Shown: positions 42,006 through 51,326 of the stretch, piece after piece | How positions within the stretch are numbered: position 1 is the first letter of the stretch | Layout of the letters: the number at the start of each line of letters is the position of its first letter | NCBI RefSeq assembly: GCF_039710355.1 | Contig: NZ_JBDKWZ010000003.1 | Coordinates: 248,001-312,000 of the forward strand | DNA length: 64,000 nucleotides | Direction of reading: 5' to 3' | Origin: Rapidithrix thailandica | Lineage (GTDB): Bacteria; Bacteroidota; Bacteroidia; Cytophagales; Flammeovirgaceae | Position numbers and translations under genes: made by a program | The notes under the pieces: generated by a model | What the model saw: only the letters and a program-made list of their open reading frames with translations | Told to the model about the DNA's origin: nothing | Databases searched by the model: none

Positions 42006-45000
42006 TTAAAAGGATATTTGTAAACCGAGGTTTATGACCCGTTGAATCGGGTAGCCCAAACCGTTTCCACCCATTTCCGGGTCCCACAGTTTGAATTTGC
42101 TAAACGTCAACAGGTTTACCCCACTGGCATACAGCCGGAATTGCTCCATTCCAATGCGCTCTACCCATCCCTTACTTGCCAAGGAATAGCCCACTTCCAA
42201 GGACTTTAATCGCAGAAAAGCCCCGTTTTGCATAAACCAAGTACTGGTTTGAGAATTATTGGCATTAAAGCGGGAATCCAGCCGCGGCCATAACGCATAT
42301 TGGTCGGGATTGGCTTCTGACCAATGGTTCTGAGCATATACTTCCAGCAAAGCATTGTTGAGTGCGTAACTGTCGTCATAACTCTCGTACGGATCGTCAT
42401 AATGGATAAAGGGGGCCGTTTTTACAGCATCTATCCAAAAAGACTCCCGGGCAAGCCCTTGAAAAAAGCATGAAATATCGAACTTTTTATACCCAGCAGA
42501 AAAGCCAAAACCGTAGACAATTTCAGGGCTGGTCGGATAGCCCAAAGGCACTCTGTCCAAGGTAGTGATTTTTCCGTCTCCATTAATGTCCCTGTATTTG
42601 ATATCCCCTGCCGTATAGTCTCCGAAAGTTTGCTCCGGAGAATTGCGCACTTCCGCCTCATCGATAAATAAGCGCTCTGCAATGTACCCCCAGGTTTGGC
42701 TGATTGAGTAGTCTTTTCTGGATAACCAAGGCGTACTTTCATAATTGGGTTCTTCGTATTTTTTAAACTTCCCGGTAGCGTATGTGAAATTTCCCCGAAC
42801 GGTCAGCCACAATTCATTGCTGAAGAATTTCTGATAATCCACCGAAAAATCAACACCTTCGCTATAAGCTTCCCCCACATTGGCCCGGACAGGCGCTTGC
42901 AAGCCCATACTGGCCAAGGAAACCCGGTTCATCAGGATATTTTCCCGGTCTTCCCGGAACAAATCTACCTGTACTTCAAAATTTTCAAACAAACCCAACT
43001 CTATCCCGATATTTAGTTTTTTTGCCGTTTCCCAGGTGATATTGGAGTTTGCATAGCGGGAAATGGACACTCCGGGTTTTCCGTAAATAAAGTTTTTTCC
43101 AAACGATACGGTCCGGTCTTCATTTTTCAGATTGACATTGGAAAGGTAAAAGAAGCGATCGTTTTCATTGCCAATGGCATCATTCCCTACCAAGCCATAC
43201 GTTGCCTTGAATTTTAGTTTATGGACTACCTTGCTGATGCCCTCCCAGAAAGGTTCGTTAGACACATACCAGCCTAAACCCATGGAAGGGAAAAAGCCAA
43301 AGCGATTTTCTTTGGAGAAACGCTCGGAACCATTAAACCCAAAATTAAATTCCGTGAAATAACGCCCTTTGTAGGCATAGGTAAAGCGACCGGAAAGCCC
43401 CAGGTTACGATAGGGAAGAGATTTTTGTAAATCGCCCGCATTTCCTTTCAGTTGCTCACGCATAATGTACACCAACAAACCACTTACTCCATGTGCCTCA
43501 TTAAATTCCCGGTTGTATTGAAGAGCTGTCTCCCAATACATTGTAGAAGTGATGTGCTTATCCCCTTCGCTGTACTCCAGGTATTCGGTGCCGGTTTCAG
43601 GATTGATGGCACTCAATGTATAGGTATCTTTATCCCGGTTATAATACCCTATCTGATAATAATAGGGATTGTAATTCCGGGACACATCAAAATAGGAATA
43701 GCGGTTGATATTGCCTAAGGTACGAATGGACAAACCTTTGGTGATAAAATCTAGTTTTTGCTTTAATTCAACTTGGGTCAGTAACAGGGTTTTGGAATAA
43801 TCCTTATATCCTTTCACCATTTCCGCATACGGATTAATATAAGGCAAACTTCCCTCCGCATGATTTCCAAACAAGATATGCCGGGTGAATTGATGTGCTT
43901 CATCGGCCGGATAGTAGGCAGGGAATAACACCGGGTTGGCCTTCATAACCTTTTTATACATGGCGCTCCCTCCATCTATCGGTCCGGTATAGTCATCAAA
44001 GGTTCCGTGCATCCGAATTACGGCTTCGGTACTTTTGGTCAAGGTCAAATTAATATTCGAGCGGATCAGGTATTTCTTCAGATTGATATTGCTGTTGAAA
44101 TTATTCCGTTTATCCACATTCAGGATTCCATTGTCTTTATTATAGGTAGCCGCCAGGTAATAACGGGCTACTTTTCCACCGCCACTGATGTTAAAATTTA
44201 AGCGTTGATTAACCGTATACTCTTTAAATAACTCTTTGTGCCAGTTAGTCGCCGGGTACAAAAAGGGGTCTCCTCCCGCTTCCGTTTGGGCAATTTTATT
44301 TTCCATATAAGGCAACTTATTCAGTGGGTTCCGGGTCCGGACCGATTCGTTGTGTAGCTTCATATACGTTACCGGGTCGGCCAATTGTATCTCCTTCGTA
44401 GGGCTGGAAATGGAATTTTCAAAGCGGATACTGACTTTTGCCTTCCCCTCCACTCCTTCTTTGGTGGTCACCAATATCACCCCGTTTGCTCCGCGAGCCC
44501 CATACAAGGCTGTTGCCGTGGCATCCTTCATGATGGAAAAGCTGGCGATATCGTCCGGCTGCATACGGGCCAGGTCTTCAGAGGTCAATTCTACCCCGTC
44601 AATCAAAATCAAGGGATCTTTTTTATATCCGAAGGTGGTGACTCCCCGGATAAAAAACTGTGCATTGTCCTGACCGGGTTCTCCACTCCGTTGGTAAGAA
44701 ATAATCCCGGACATACGGCCTGCCAAGGCGGTTGTCAGGTTACTGGATGGCACTTTCAAATCCCCAGGTTTTACGGTTGTGATGGAAGCAATCACACTTT
44801 CTTTTTTCTGGGTGGCAAAAGCCACAACTTCCACTTCCTCCAGGGATTCGGCTTTAGGAAGTAATTTGATCACGATTTCCCGTTGATTCCCGACCTCAAT
44901 GATTTGAGTTTCCATTCCCACAAAAGAACAGATTAGCACATCTCCGGGCTTGGCCTTAATGACATAAGAACCATCCACATCCGTAATCACTCCCCGGGTG

Positions 45001-45482
45001 GTTCCTCTTACCTGGATGGTTGCTCCCGGTAAGGGATCTTCATTTTCATCCAAAACTTTTCCGGTAACGTTAACATCCTGATTCAATACTTCAAAAGGTA
45101 CGGAGGAGGCATTTTTGAGTTTGTCCACGGAAATAATATTGTTGATCTGTTTGAATTTGAGTCTTGCCTTCCCGGATACTTCCGTCAGAATATCGGCCAC
45201 TGAGCGCTCCCCGGTATCCATAGACAAGGTGGGTTTTGCTTGGAGATCTTTAGGATGATAGGAAAACTTAAATTTGGTGTGTTCTTCGATATACTGAAAA
45301 ATTGTTTTTAACTGGGCTTGGGGTAATTGAAATTTGATAAACACTTTGCGGGCACTAATATAGTGTTGACCGTCATCAAGGGGAACGGCTCCTAAGGTAG
45401 ACATACAGAGATACTGTACTACTAGCCCCAGCCATATATATCGGGTAAACGTACATAACGTGTGGAGTAAACTAATTTTCAT
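42006..45482 (-). CDS. SusC/RagA family TonB-linked outer-membrane transporter with STN domain
   Basis: An 1158-residue protein. After a signal sequence comes an STN (secretin/TonB short N-terminal) domain, about 47-120 (FIKFQLPQAQLKTIFQYIEEHTKFKFSY), which links transport to FecR signalling. A carboxypeptidase-regulatory-like domain (about 132-215, VTGKVLDENEDPLPGATIQVRGT) and the TonB plug (about 225-345, FIRGVTTFGYKKDPLILIDG) follow, then the 22-strand barrel ending in VINLGLQISF. It imports the substrate captured by SusD. It starts 127 bases after the FecR gene. The STN domain and FecR make this a regulated transducer. Confidence 0.95.
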   Translation of the reverse strand: MKISLLHTLCTFTRYIWLGLVVQYLCMSTLGAVPLDDGQHYISARKVFIKFQLPQAQLKTIFQYIEEHTKFKFSYHPKDLQAKPTLSMDTGERSVADILTEVSGKARLKFKQINNIISVDKLKNASSVPFEVLNQDVNVTGKVLDENEDPLPGATIQVRGTTRGVITDVDGSYVIKAKPGDVLICSFVGMETQIIEVGNQREIVIKLLPKAESLEEVEVVAFATQKKESVIASITTVKPGDLKVPSSNLTTALAGRMSGIISYQRSGEPGQDNAQFFIRGVTTFGYKKDPLILIDGVELTSEDLARMQPDDIASFSIMKDATATALYGARGANGVILVTTKEGVEGKAKVSIRFENSISSPTKEIQLADPVTYMKLHNESVRTRNPLNKLPYMENKIAQTEAGGDPFLYPATNWHKELFKEYTVNQRLNFNISGGGKVARYYLAATYNKDNGILNVDKRNNFNSNINLKKYLIRSNINLTLTKSTEAVIRMHGTFDDYTGPIDGGSAMYKKVMKANPVLFPAYYPADEAHQFTRHILFGNHAEGSLPYINPYAEMVKGYKDYSKTLLLTQVELKQKLDFITKGLSIRTLGNINRYSYFDVSRNYNPYYYQIGYYNRDKDTYTLSAINPETGTEYLEYSEGDKHITSTMYWETALQYNREFNEAHGVSGLLVYIMREQLKGNAGDLQKSLPYRNLGLSGRFTYAYKGRYFTEFNFGFNGSERFSKENRFGFFPSMGLGWYVSNEPFWEGISKVVHKLKFKATYGLVGNDAIGNENDRFFYLSNVNLKNEDRTVSFGKNFIYGKPGVSISRYANSNITWETAKKLNIGIELGLFENFEVQVDLFREDRENILMNRVSLASMGLQAPVRANVGEAYSEGVDFSVDYQKFFSNELWLTVRGNFTYATGKFKKYEEPNYESTPWLSRKDYSISQTWGYIAERLFIDEAEVRNSPEQTFGDYTAGDIKYRDINGDGKITTLDRVPLGYPTSPEIVYGFGFSAGYKKFDISCFFQGLARESFWIDAVKTAPFIHYDDPYESYDDSYALNNALLEVYAQNHWSEANPDQYALWPRLDSRFNANNSQTSTWFMQNGAFLRLKSLEVGYSLASKGWVERIGMEQFRLYASGVNLLTFSKFKLWDPEMGGNGLGYPIQRVINLGLQISF

Positions 45483-45608
45483 ATTTACTGCATAGTTTGG
45501 TGTATAAAGAATTGTTATTGTTAGTCTAGATGAATTATTCGACTACCAGCCTGATATACAGAACCTGTATCCTACTCAGCTATGGACCATTGATACTTAT
45601 TTTCATTT

Positions 45609-46658
45609 TTAAAAAAATTTGATAAATACACTATCGCCTTCAATACGGTATTGAAAGCGTTTGGAATAAGAGATGGCATTCAGTACATTTTCTAAGGATT
45701 CGTTTTGATATTCACCGGAAAACTTATCAGAGTAACGATGCGCCATATCCGGATTTTGCAGTTCAAATTTCACCCCGTACCATCGCGATAACTTGGTCAG
45801 GATTTCCTCAAAACTGGCTTCGTAAAAAAACAGGATTTTATCTTTCCAGGCGGTGAATTCTTTGTTGTGAAATTCGCTTTTTGCCAATTGTTGATGTTGG
45901 ACATCATAGATAGCTAACTGCCCGGGAGTCAACAGAAAAGAGGTATCCTTTAGAGTTCGCCTGGTTTTTACGGCTACCTTTCCTTCTACCAATGCAATGT
46001 TAATCAAGGAGTCTTCCGGATAAGCCCTCACATTAAACTCTGTCCCTAATACCCTTGTGTATACATTGTTAGCTTTAATTTCAAAGGGCTTCCTCCGGTT
46101 TTTGACAACTGAAAAATAGGCTTCCCCTTCTAACTCAACTTGGCGTAAACTGTCAGAAAATTCTTGAGGATACCTCAAGGTACTTCCTCCGTTGAGCTTC
46201 ACTTCTGTACCATCCGGTAGTACTAAGGACAGCTTTTGCCCCAAAGGGTTGATCTTTTCTACTAAAACAGGGAGTTTTTCATGAGAATGGGTGAAATACC
46301 AAACCGACCAACACAAACCGAAGGCCATCATGACGGAAGCTGCCATACGCGTACCGTAGTTCCAAAAGTTTTGCTTGGCACGATGTACCGCAAATTGCCT
46401 TTTAGTCGGGGTCGCTGGTTTGCATGTTACTTGCTTTTCTATGGGTAAAGCAGAAGAAATACGCTTCCAAAGTGTTTTTTTATGCGACTGGTTCAGTTTA
46501 AAGTCGGTGTTAAGATTTTCCCAAATTTCAAACATCCAGGCATCCAACTCCTCTCCATTCTCATCAAACGCTTCCAATATCCTTTCCACCTCTTCTTCCG
46601 AACATTGATTCTGGTAATACCTCTCGATTAATGCTTTATTGATTTTCGGTTTTTCCAA
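45609..46658 (-). CDS. FecR family anti-sigma factor
   Basis: A 349-residue inner-membrane protein. The cytoplasmic N-terminus (about 1-105, IERYYQNQCSEEEVERIL) binds the sigma factor, a single membrane segment follows (about 106-122), then the periplasmic FecR domain (about 135-230, GQKLSLVLPDGTEVKLNGGSTLRYP and FSVVKNRRKPFEIKANNVYTRVLGTEFNVRAYP). The end is DUF4974 (about 270-345), as in Bacteroidota FecR proteins, which contacts the STN domain of SusC. It lies between the sigma and SusC genes. Confidence 0.94.
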   Translation of the reverse strand: MEKPKINKALIERYYQNQCSEEEVERILEAFDENGEELDAWMFEIWENLNTDFKLNQSHKKTLWKRISSALPIEKQVTCKPATPTKRQFAVHRAKQNFWNYGTRMAASVMMAFGLCWSVWYFTHSHEKLPVLVEKINPLGQKLSLVLPDGTEVKLNGGSTLRYPQEFSDSLRQVELEGEAYFSVVKNRRKPFEIKANNVYTRVLGTEFNVRAYPEDSLINIALVEGKVAVKTRRTLKDTSFLLTPGQLAIYDVQHQQLAKSEFHNKEFTAWKDKILFFYEASFEEILTKLSRWYGVKFELQNPDMAHRYSDKFSGEYQNESLENVLNAISYSKRFQYRIEGDSVFIKFF

Positions 46659-46813
46659 GTTGATTTGATTTAATTACACCCGGAATACGTCTCAAAAAGA
46701 AAGGGGTATTACTCTCATGCATTATTTTTTTACAAAAAATCATAACTAATTAATAATCAGAATATTAATTTATGATTAAATTATATTCAAAAACTTAATA
46801 CCAGTGGGACTTT

Positions 46814-47416
46814 CTACTTTCTGACCATTAGGAACAGAAGCAAAAGATAACTCACTTTTATCTTATCATGAGAGGCGAGGTATTCCCGGAGAAAACATAA
46901 GGATTTAAAAATACTGACTTTGACGGTGTTTTTCGACAAACCTAATTGTCGCGCAATTTCTTCATGGCTCAACCCCTCAAAGCGACTCATCCGGAAAATA
47001 CGTTGACGTTTTTCGGGAAGCTTATGTACCGCATCTTCAATCAATTTTTTCAGTTCCGAATAAATCATCTCGTCCTCCGGCAGGCTTTGATAGAGTTGGG
47101 TTTTCAGTTGTAGTTCCATTTTGGCTTCTTCTTCCCGGGACATTTTCCGTAAAAAATCCACTAATAAGTTCTTGGCTACTTTGAAGATAAAAGCACTAAA
47201 GTTGAACTCCGGATTGACATTGGCACGTTGCTCCCAGATTTTGATAAATACTCCCTGTACAATTTCATCGGAAAGATCTTTGGACTTCAAAAAGCGAAAA
47301 CAATACAAATAAAGACGGGAGCTATAGAGGTCAAAAAGACTTTGAAAAGCACTTTCATCTCCTTGATTCAGAGATATTACCAGTTGCTTTTCATTCATAG
47401 TCATTTTGTTTTTCAT
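46814..47416 (-). CDS. FecI-type ECF RNA polymerase sigma factor
   Basis: A 200-residue ECF sigma factor. Region 2: DESAFQSLFDLYSSRLYLYCFRFLKSKDLSDEIVQGVFIKIWEQ. Region 4: LPEKRQRIFRMSRFEGLSHEEIARQLGLSKNTVKVSIFKSLCFLREYL. The start could be 47416 or, more typically, 47398 (MNEKQLVISL). With the FecR gene next to it and SusC beyond, it should switch on the Sus-like operon when the substrate is bound. Confidence 0.93.
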   Translation of the reverse strand: MKNKMTMNEKQLVISLNQGDESAFQSLFDLYSSRLYLYCFRFLKSKDLSDEIVQGVFIKIWEQRANVNPEFNFSAFIFKVAKNLLVDFLRKMSREEEAKMELQLKTQLYQSLPEDEMIYSELKKLIEDAVHKLPEKRQRIFRMSRFEGLSHEEIARQLGLSKNTVKVSIFKSLCFLREYLASHDKIKVSYLLLLFLMVRK

Positions 47417-47611
47417 AGAAGTTCAAGGAAGTCAATAGCTTTATTGTAAGTAATTCAACAAAACTAAAATACTATTTTTTTCATTTTTTCATAATGAAAT
47501 CTCTTGAAGTTCCGGTGACGAAGGAAAGAGGGCTCACTACCTACCCGGCTTTTTTCGGAATCTTCACCTAGCCATACTCCCTCAAAGCCCCATAAATGTG
47601 TCCTAAATAAA

Positions 47612-47656
47612 AAGGGTCTAAGGCTTTTGCTCCATTCACAAACACCTTAAACCCTT
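47612..47656. terminator. Hairpin terminator after the MBL-fold lipoprotein gene
   Basis: AAGGGTCTAAGG (47612-47623) pairs with CCTTAAACCCTT (47645-47656), one mismatch, 21-base loop. It is 16 bases past the stop at 47673. Confidence 0.6.
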
Positions 47657-47672
47657 GCCTTGAATCCAATGC

Positions 47673-48545
47673 CTAATTGTTTCTCAAAGTACTATAAGAA
47701 ATTGTATCCCCTTCGTCAGGTACCACTATTTGTCCGTTCAAACTTTCTTTTTCAATAAACTGTCGCATCTCCTGCTTGGACAAACCACAGTGATTGATAG
47801 CATCCATATGGACCGCAATGATTTTCGACCCGGGAAAAAACCGGGCCATTTCTTTGATCTCTTGAGTGGTCAAGGTCATGGTGACACCGGGCGCCAACAC
47901 CGGATTTTCTTCTGAAAAGGTACATTCCCCGGAATTAGCCACTATTACCGGAGGTTGAAGCTTCTTCAAACTAGCTTTCAAGCGTGTATCGAAAACAGCA
48001 TCTCCCGTAAAAAATATCGATTCGCGGTCGGTTTGCAAATGAAACGAAGAGGACTCACCAAAAGGAGGTTCTCCTGTGGCTCCTTCATGGTGACTGGCTC
48101 TAAACCTGGAAATCACAACTCCCTCCCACTGTACCGTACTGTCCACCACTTGTAAGTTATGAAAGCCCTTGGCTTTTAATTTTTCATCGTCACCCGGTTG
48201 GCAAAAAATCAACATTTCTTTGGGTATGATCTTTTCTGCTCCCTGATCGAAATGATCCGGATGATAATGAGTGAGCAATACGGCATCCGTATGCCGGACC
48301 AATGTCATTTTATCCACCGGCAAGGATATCGTTGGATTTTTGAGTTGATTTGAAAAGGGAATCGGAGGTTCGGTCCCTTTGTCCGCTAAAATCGGATCTA
48401 CCAACAGCTTTTGGTTATTTAACTCCACCACAACCGTAGCATTTCTGATCAATTGAATTGTACCCGAAGGTTTATGAACATCCATGGACTTACAACTATA
48501 CATTGCCAAAGCCAATAAGGTATACATTATGTGTGCTTTTTTCAT
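47673..48545 (-). CDS. MBL-fold metal-dependent hydrolase, lipoprotein (UlaG-like)
   Basis: A 290-residue MBL-fold protein with an N-terminal hydrophobic stretch ending AMYSC (probable lipidation at Cys18). HYHPDHFD (about 92-99) gives the complete HxHxDH, RASHHEG (about 149-155) the next His, FFTGDAVFD (about 174-182) the bridging Asp, and VHMDAINHC (about 245-253) the last His. It resembles UlaG-type hydrolases. The substrate is unknown. It is divergent from an HxlR regulator, the starts being 140 bases apart, and is its likely target. Confidence 0.86.
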   Translation of the reverse strand: MKKAHIMYTLLALAMYSCKSMDVHKPSGTIQLIRNATVVVELNNQKLLVDPILADKGTEPPIPFSNQLKNPTISLPVDKMTLVRHTDAVLLTHYHPDHFDQGAEKIIPKEMLIFCQPGDDEKLKAKGFHNLQVVDSTVQWEGVVISRFRASHHEGATGEPPFGESSSFHLQTDRESIFFTGDAVFDTRLKASLKKLQPPVIVANSGECTFSEENPVLAPGVTMTLTTQEIKEMARFFPGSKIIAVHMDAINHCGLSKQEMRQFIEKESLNGQIVVPDEGDTISYSTLRNN

Positions 48546-48684
48546 CTCTTTTTTTGTTTAAATGAGAGACGAAAGTAAGACGGTATATAGCTTTGCACAA
48601 GAGCGTACTTTTGGGTTCGATACATACCTTTTGGTGCGCTATGTTCTCATTCAACGCGTTAACTGCGAAAAAAAAATCAAAAAA

Positions 48685-49023
48685 ATGACGGAGTTACAAG
48701 ACCACTGTCCATTGAACATTGCTATCAACATAATCAGCGGAAAATATAAATTGTTCATTTTACGTACCCTGTTTGCCAAGGAAAGCTACCGGTATTCCGA
48801 ACTCAGAAAAGCCTGTAATAAGATCACGGAAAAGATGCTGACCCAACAACTAAGAGAGTTGGAAAAAGACGGGATTGTGTCCAGAAAAGTCTATCCCCAG
48901 GTTCCCCCAAAAGTGGAATATTCACTCACCGTATCAGGACAAAAATTATGTATGAGCCTCCATCCTCTTTATGACTGGGGAGTAGAATATATGAAAGAAA
49001 ATCAGCCGGATATACAAGTCTAA
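48685..49023 (+). CDS. HxlR family winged-helix regulator
   Basis: The start at 48685 (MTELQDHCPLNIAINIISGKYKLFIL) gives 112 residues; the longer frame from 48562 has no family match in its first 41 codons. Cys8 is the conserved HxlR cysteine, and YRYSELRKACNKITEKMLTQQLRELEKDGIVSRKVYPQVPPKVEYSLT is the winged helix. Divergent from the MBL-fold lipoprotein gene, which it probably represses until an electrophile or oxidant reacts with Cys8. Confidence 0.88.
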   Translation: MTELQDHCPLNIAINIISGKYKLFILRTLFAKESYRYSELRKACNKITEKMLTQQLRELEKDGIVSRKVYPQVPPKVEYSLTVSGQKLCMSLHPLYDWGVEYMKENQPDIQV

Positions 49024-49040
49024 GAAGCTTTAGCATAAAT

Positions 49041-49068
49041 AAGAGGCTGTCCGAAAAGACAGCCTCTT
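49041..49068. terminator. Bidirectional hairpin terminator
   Basis: AAGAGGCTGTC (49041-49051) and GACAGCCTCTT (49058-49068), perfect 11-bp stem, 6-base loop, between the HxlR stop (49023) and the convergent gene ending at 49113. Confidence 0.85.
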
Positions 49069-49112
49069 TAATAATATTCTTGCTCTCACCTTTCTCCTCT
49101 AAGAAACGCTAC

Positions 49113-49580
49113 TCACTTAGAAGGACGAAGAGGATATAAACCATGCTCCCGGAGTATTTTCAAACCTTTCTCAATGGATATAGTTTCAATACTTGCAATT
49201 TCTTTCCCATCTCCTTCAATTAACTGCACAATCCATGGGCTTTTACCCTTTTCGTCTTCGTATTCCACTACATACGAGAGAATTACTTCACATTTTCTTT
49301 TCTCAACGACAAAATAATCGTACTCATAATCAATCTGCCTCATAGAACAAGCAACCTTTTTGAATTTATGATAGGCTTTAGTGGTGTCTGGCTCCACCGG
49401 CTCCCAAAATTGTATTTCATAACCGTTAGTCCTACCGGAAGTCCAACCCGAGGGAATTAGGACCATCCCTTTTTTTAAACGTTCTTCATTATAGACGATG
49501 CCATAATCGGGTCTATAGAAAAAGTGGTACAATATGGGAGTTAAAATGATTAATAAGGAAATATAGTTCTTGGGTTGCAT
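49113..49580 (-). CDS. Hypothetical membrane-anchored protein
   Basis: 155 residues with one N-terminal hydrophobic segment (about 5-20, YISLLIILTPILYHFF) and a soluble mixed alpha/beta part containing GWTSGRTNGYEIQFWEPVEPDTTKAYH. No family recognised. Lower GC than the flanking metabolic genes. It lies downstream of two more unrecognised genes on the same strand, and could be an immunity or accessory gene of that group. Confidence 0.6.
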   Translation of the reverse strand: MQPKNYISLLIILTPILYHFFYRPDYGIVYNEERLKKGMVLIPSGWTSGRTNGYEIQFWEPVEPDTTKAYHKFKKVACSMRQIDYEYDYFVVEKRKCEVILSYVVEYEDEKGKSPWIVQLIEGDGKEIASIETISIEKGLKILREHGLYPLRPSK

Positions 49581-49725
49581 ACCTGTTTTATTTAAACCAT
49601 CGCGTGATTAAACCTATGGATATATCATAGAAAAACTGCCCTACCATCTGGACAGCTTCCGATTTTGGGTTTCTTCTGGAAGTGGGATCAAGTTTTCGTT
49701 TGAAATACGCTTAAACCTTGCAAAA

Positions 49726-49748
49726 AGGCTGTCCTTTTCGGTCAGCCT
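49726..49748. terminator. Hairpin terminator (same family as 49041)
   Basis: On the minus strand AGGCTGACC pairs with GGACAGCCT (one mismatch) and is followed by T5. It begins 5 bases past the stop at 49753. The stem sequence resembles the terminator at 49041. Confidence 0.65.
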
Positions 49749-49752
49749 CTCT

Positions 49753-50211
49753 TTAAATATCAATATCCAATGTTAAACAACCCGTGACTTGAGTTAAATA
49801 AATCTTCTTTCTCGAATTAGATAAACTGACTTCATACAGTATTTTGGACTTGCGGTGATATAAGTAGTCGTTTTTCATACTGTCCTTATCTATCAAATGA
49901 ATAAAGTCGCTATTATTTCTGGTAAAAGTCTCAATAACTTTCTCACTTGGCTCTATGGGTATGTATAAATCTTTTTTATAAACTTCCCTTTTGTTATCCA
50001 ATTGAAATACAATAGAGGTATCGCCAAACTCTTTGGAGTAGGTTTTATTCATATCTATGATAACTTCTTTCCCCTCATGATCTGTTGTTTTTACTTGCCA
50101 AGCGCGAAATCCGTTACTCTTTAAATCATTCTCAGAAATTTTACAATTTTTGCCTTTATTATCTTTGCAAGCACAAAAAATTACAAGTAAAGTAAAAAAT
50201 ATTGCCTTCAT
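49753..50211 (-). CDS. Hypothetical lipoprotein
   Basis: 152 residues with a lipoprotein signal (MKAIFFTLLVIFCAC, lipidation at Cys15) and a beta-rich body (IVFQLDNKREVYKKDLYIPIEPS, YLYHRKSKILYEVSLSNSRK). No family recognised. It starts 12 bases after the 239-residue gene upstream, so the two are probably cotranscribed. A small AT-rich lipoprotein behind a larger fragment would suit an immunity gene, but this is inference. Confidence 0.62.
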   Translation of the reverse strand: MKAIFFTLLVIFCACKDNKGKNCKISENDLKSNGFRAWQVKTTDHEGKEVIIDMNKTYSKEFGDTSIVFQLDNKREVYKKDLYIPIEPSEKVIETFTRNNSDFIHLIDKDSMKNDYLYHRKSKILYEVSLSNSRKKIYLTQVTGCLTLDIDI

Positions 50212-50223
50212 TGTTTATTACAA

Positions 50224-50943
50224 CTAATTCACGAAAAATGGTTTAAACTTTCTCATTACATCATGATATGGAGCATTCATTATATTACCATATTGCGATC
50301 TTTGTATTTCGAATCCTTCTTGTGCAAGTTCATCACTACCGGGCAACACTTGTGCGCCAAAGAAGATTAGAATAGAGCCAATGCTATGCGGAGTTGGTAT
50401 AAGTCCTAGCAACCCTAAAGCTATATTTGTTTTATCCAATTCATCTTGCATTGAAGCACGAGGAAAATCTATATCCTCTTCTTTATTAAACTTTTTTATA
50501 ATAGCTACATCAGAAGCCAAATTGGGATCCAGATCTTTACTACTTCCGTCTCTATAATCAATTGTTCCCATTTCTAAATTTACCACACCACCTCGAGCTT
50601 TCATTTCTTTATAGTCTTTCTGCCCTTCAGGTTTTTCATATACTTTTTCTTCATAAACCAAACACTCAAATCCACCAATCCCATTTATATATACTTCAGT
50701 AATGGAAACTGTTTTTGTCATATCTCCCTGTGGAATGGGCTCTTTAGGGCCAAATTGATCTTTTCTATCAATTATTACTTCTGGAGCAACAACCCTTGTT
50801 GAAGTAGATGTTATTCTGGTTACCATCATCCCATTTAAACTATCAGACTTTATATAGGTAGTTTGAGTAGTTACATCATACTCATATTCAAATCTAGTTA
50901 TTTTCTCTTTTTCCTCTGTCTCAGAAGCAGCCCCCTCCACCAC
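50224..50943 (-). CDS. Unrecognised protein, probably 5'-truncated
   Basis: A GTG at 50943 gives 239 residues, but the same frame is open upstream to an in-frame TGA at 51061-51063 and those codons look coding (EHYWKETDLNSEPVEP...). No ATG occurs there, so the real N-terminus seems to be missing. The body has beta-rich sequence (TRFEYEYDVTTQTTYIKSD), then a glycine-rich hydrophobic stretch (IALGLLGLIPTPHSIGSILIFFGAQVL) and a polar end. This layout, with small genes downstream, recalls C-terminal toxin regions with immunity genes, but no toxin motif is identified. Confidence 0.5.
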   Translation of the reverse strand: MVEGAASETEEKEKITRFEYEYDVTTQTTYIKSDSLNGMMVTRITSTSTRVVAPEVIIDRKDQFGPKEPIPQGDMTKTVSITEVYINGIGGFECLVYEEKVYEKPEGQKDYKEMKARGGVVNLEMGTIDYRDGSSKDLDPNLASDVAIIKKFNKEEDIDFPRASMQDELDKTNIALGLLGLIPTPHSIGSILIFFGAQVLPGSDELAQEGFEIQRSQYGNIMNAPYHDVMRKFKPFFVN

Positions 50944-51062
50944 CGGCCCTAAAACACTCCCATCCCCTGCAGTGAGTTTATCATACTGGTCGGCTAACGT
51001 AGTTGGCTCTACAGGCTCGGAGTTTAGGTCTGTCTCTTTCCAATAGTGTTCCAGGATTTGTC

Positions 51063-51185
51063 AGCCCAAAAATAGAAAAAACCGCAAAATTACATTACCA
51101 ATTAAAAGGTAAAAAAAACGATCTTTTAGTAAAACACTCAATATCTTTCAATTATAACGGGCGAGAGAAGTTGAAGAGCCTATGA
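51063..51185 (+). pseudogene. Possible C-terminal gene remnant
   Basis: Forty codons ending at a TGA (51183-51185) read SPKIEKTAKLHYQLKGKKND..., a plausible protein tail. Upstream of 51063 the frame is simply the antisense of the minus-strand gene, so no start belongs to it. It looks like the tail of a gene cut at about 51060. The AT-rich base use is compatible with coding or with chance. Confidence 0.35.
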
Positions 51186-51326
51186 TCTCAAGCGGTATTG
51201 GTTAGATTAAATGTAGTTCTAACTAATTGAGAGGATTACTAAATTTAGCGGAGGTACAAAAGAGGAAACTGGTTGCTTCCAGTTTCCTGTAAAAGGTTTG
51301 ATAAGTTGGTTGGCAGAAGTAGCAAA

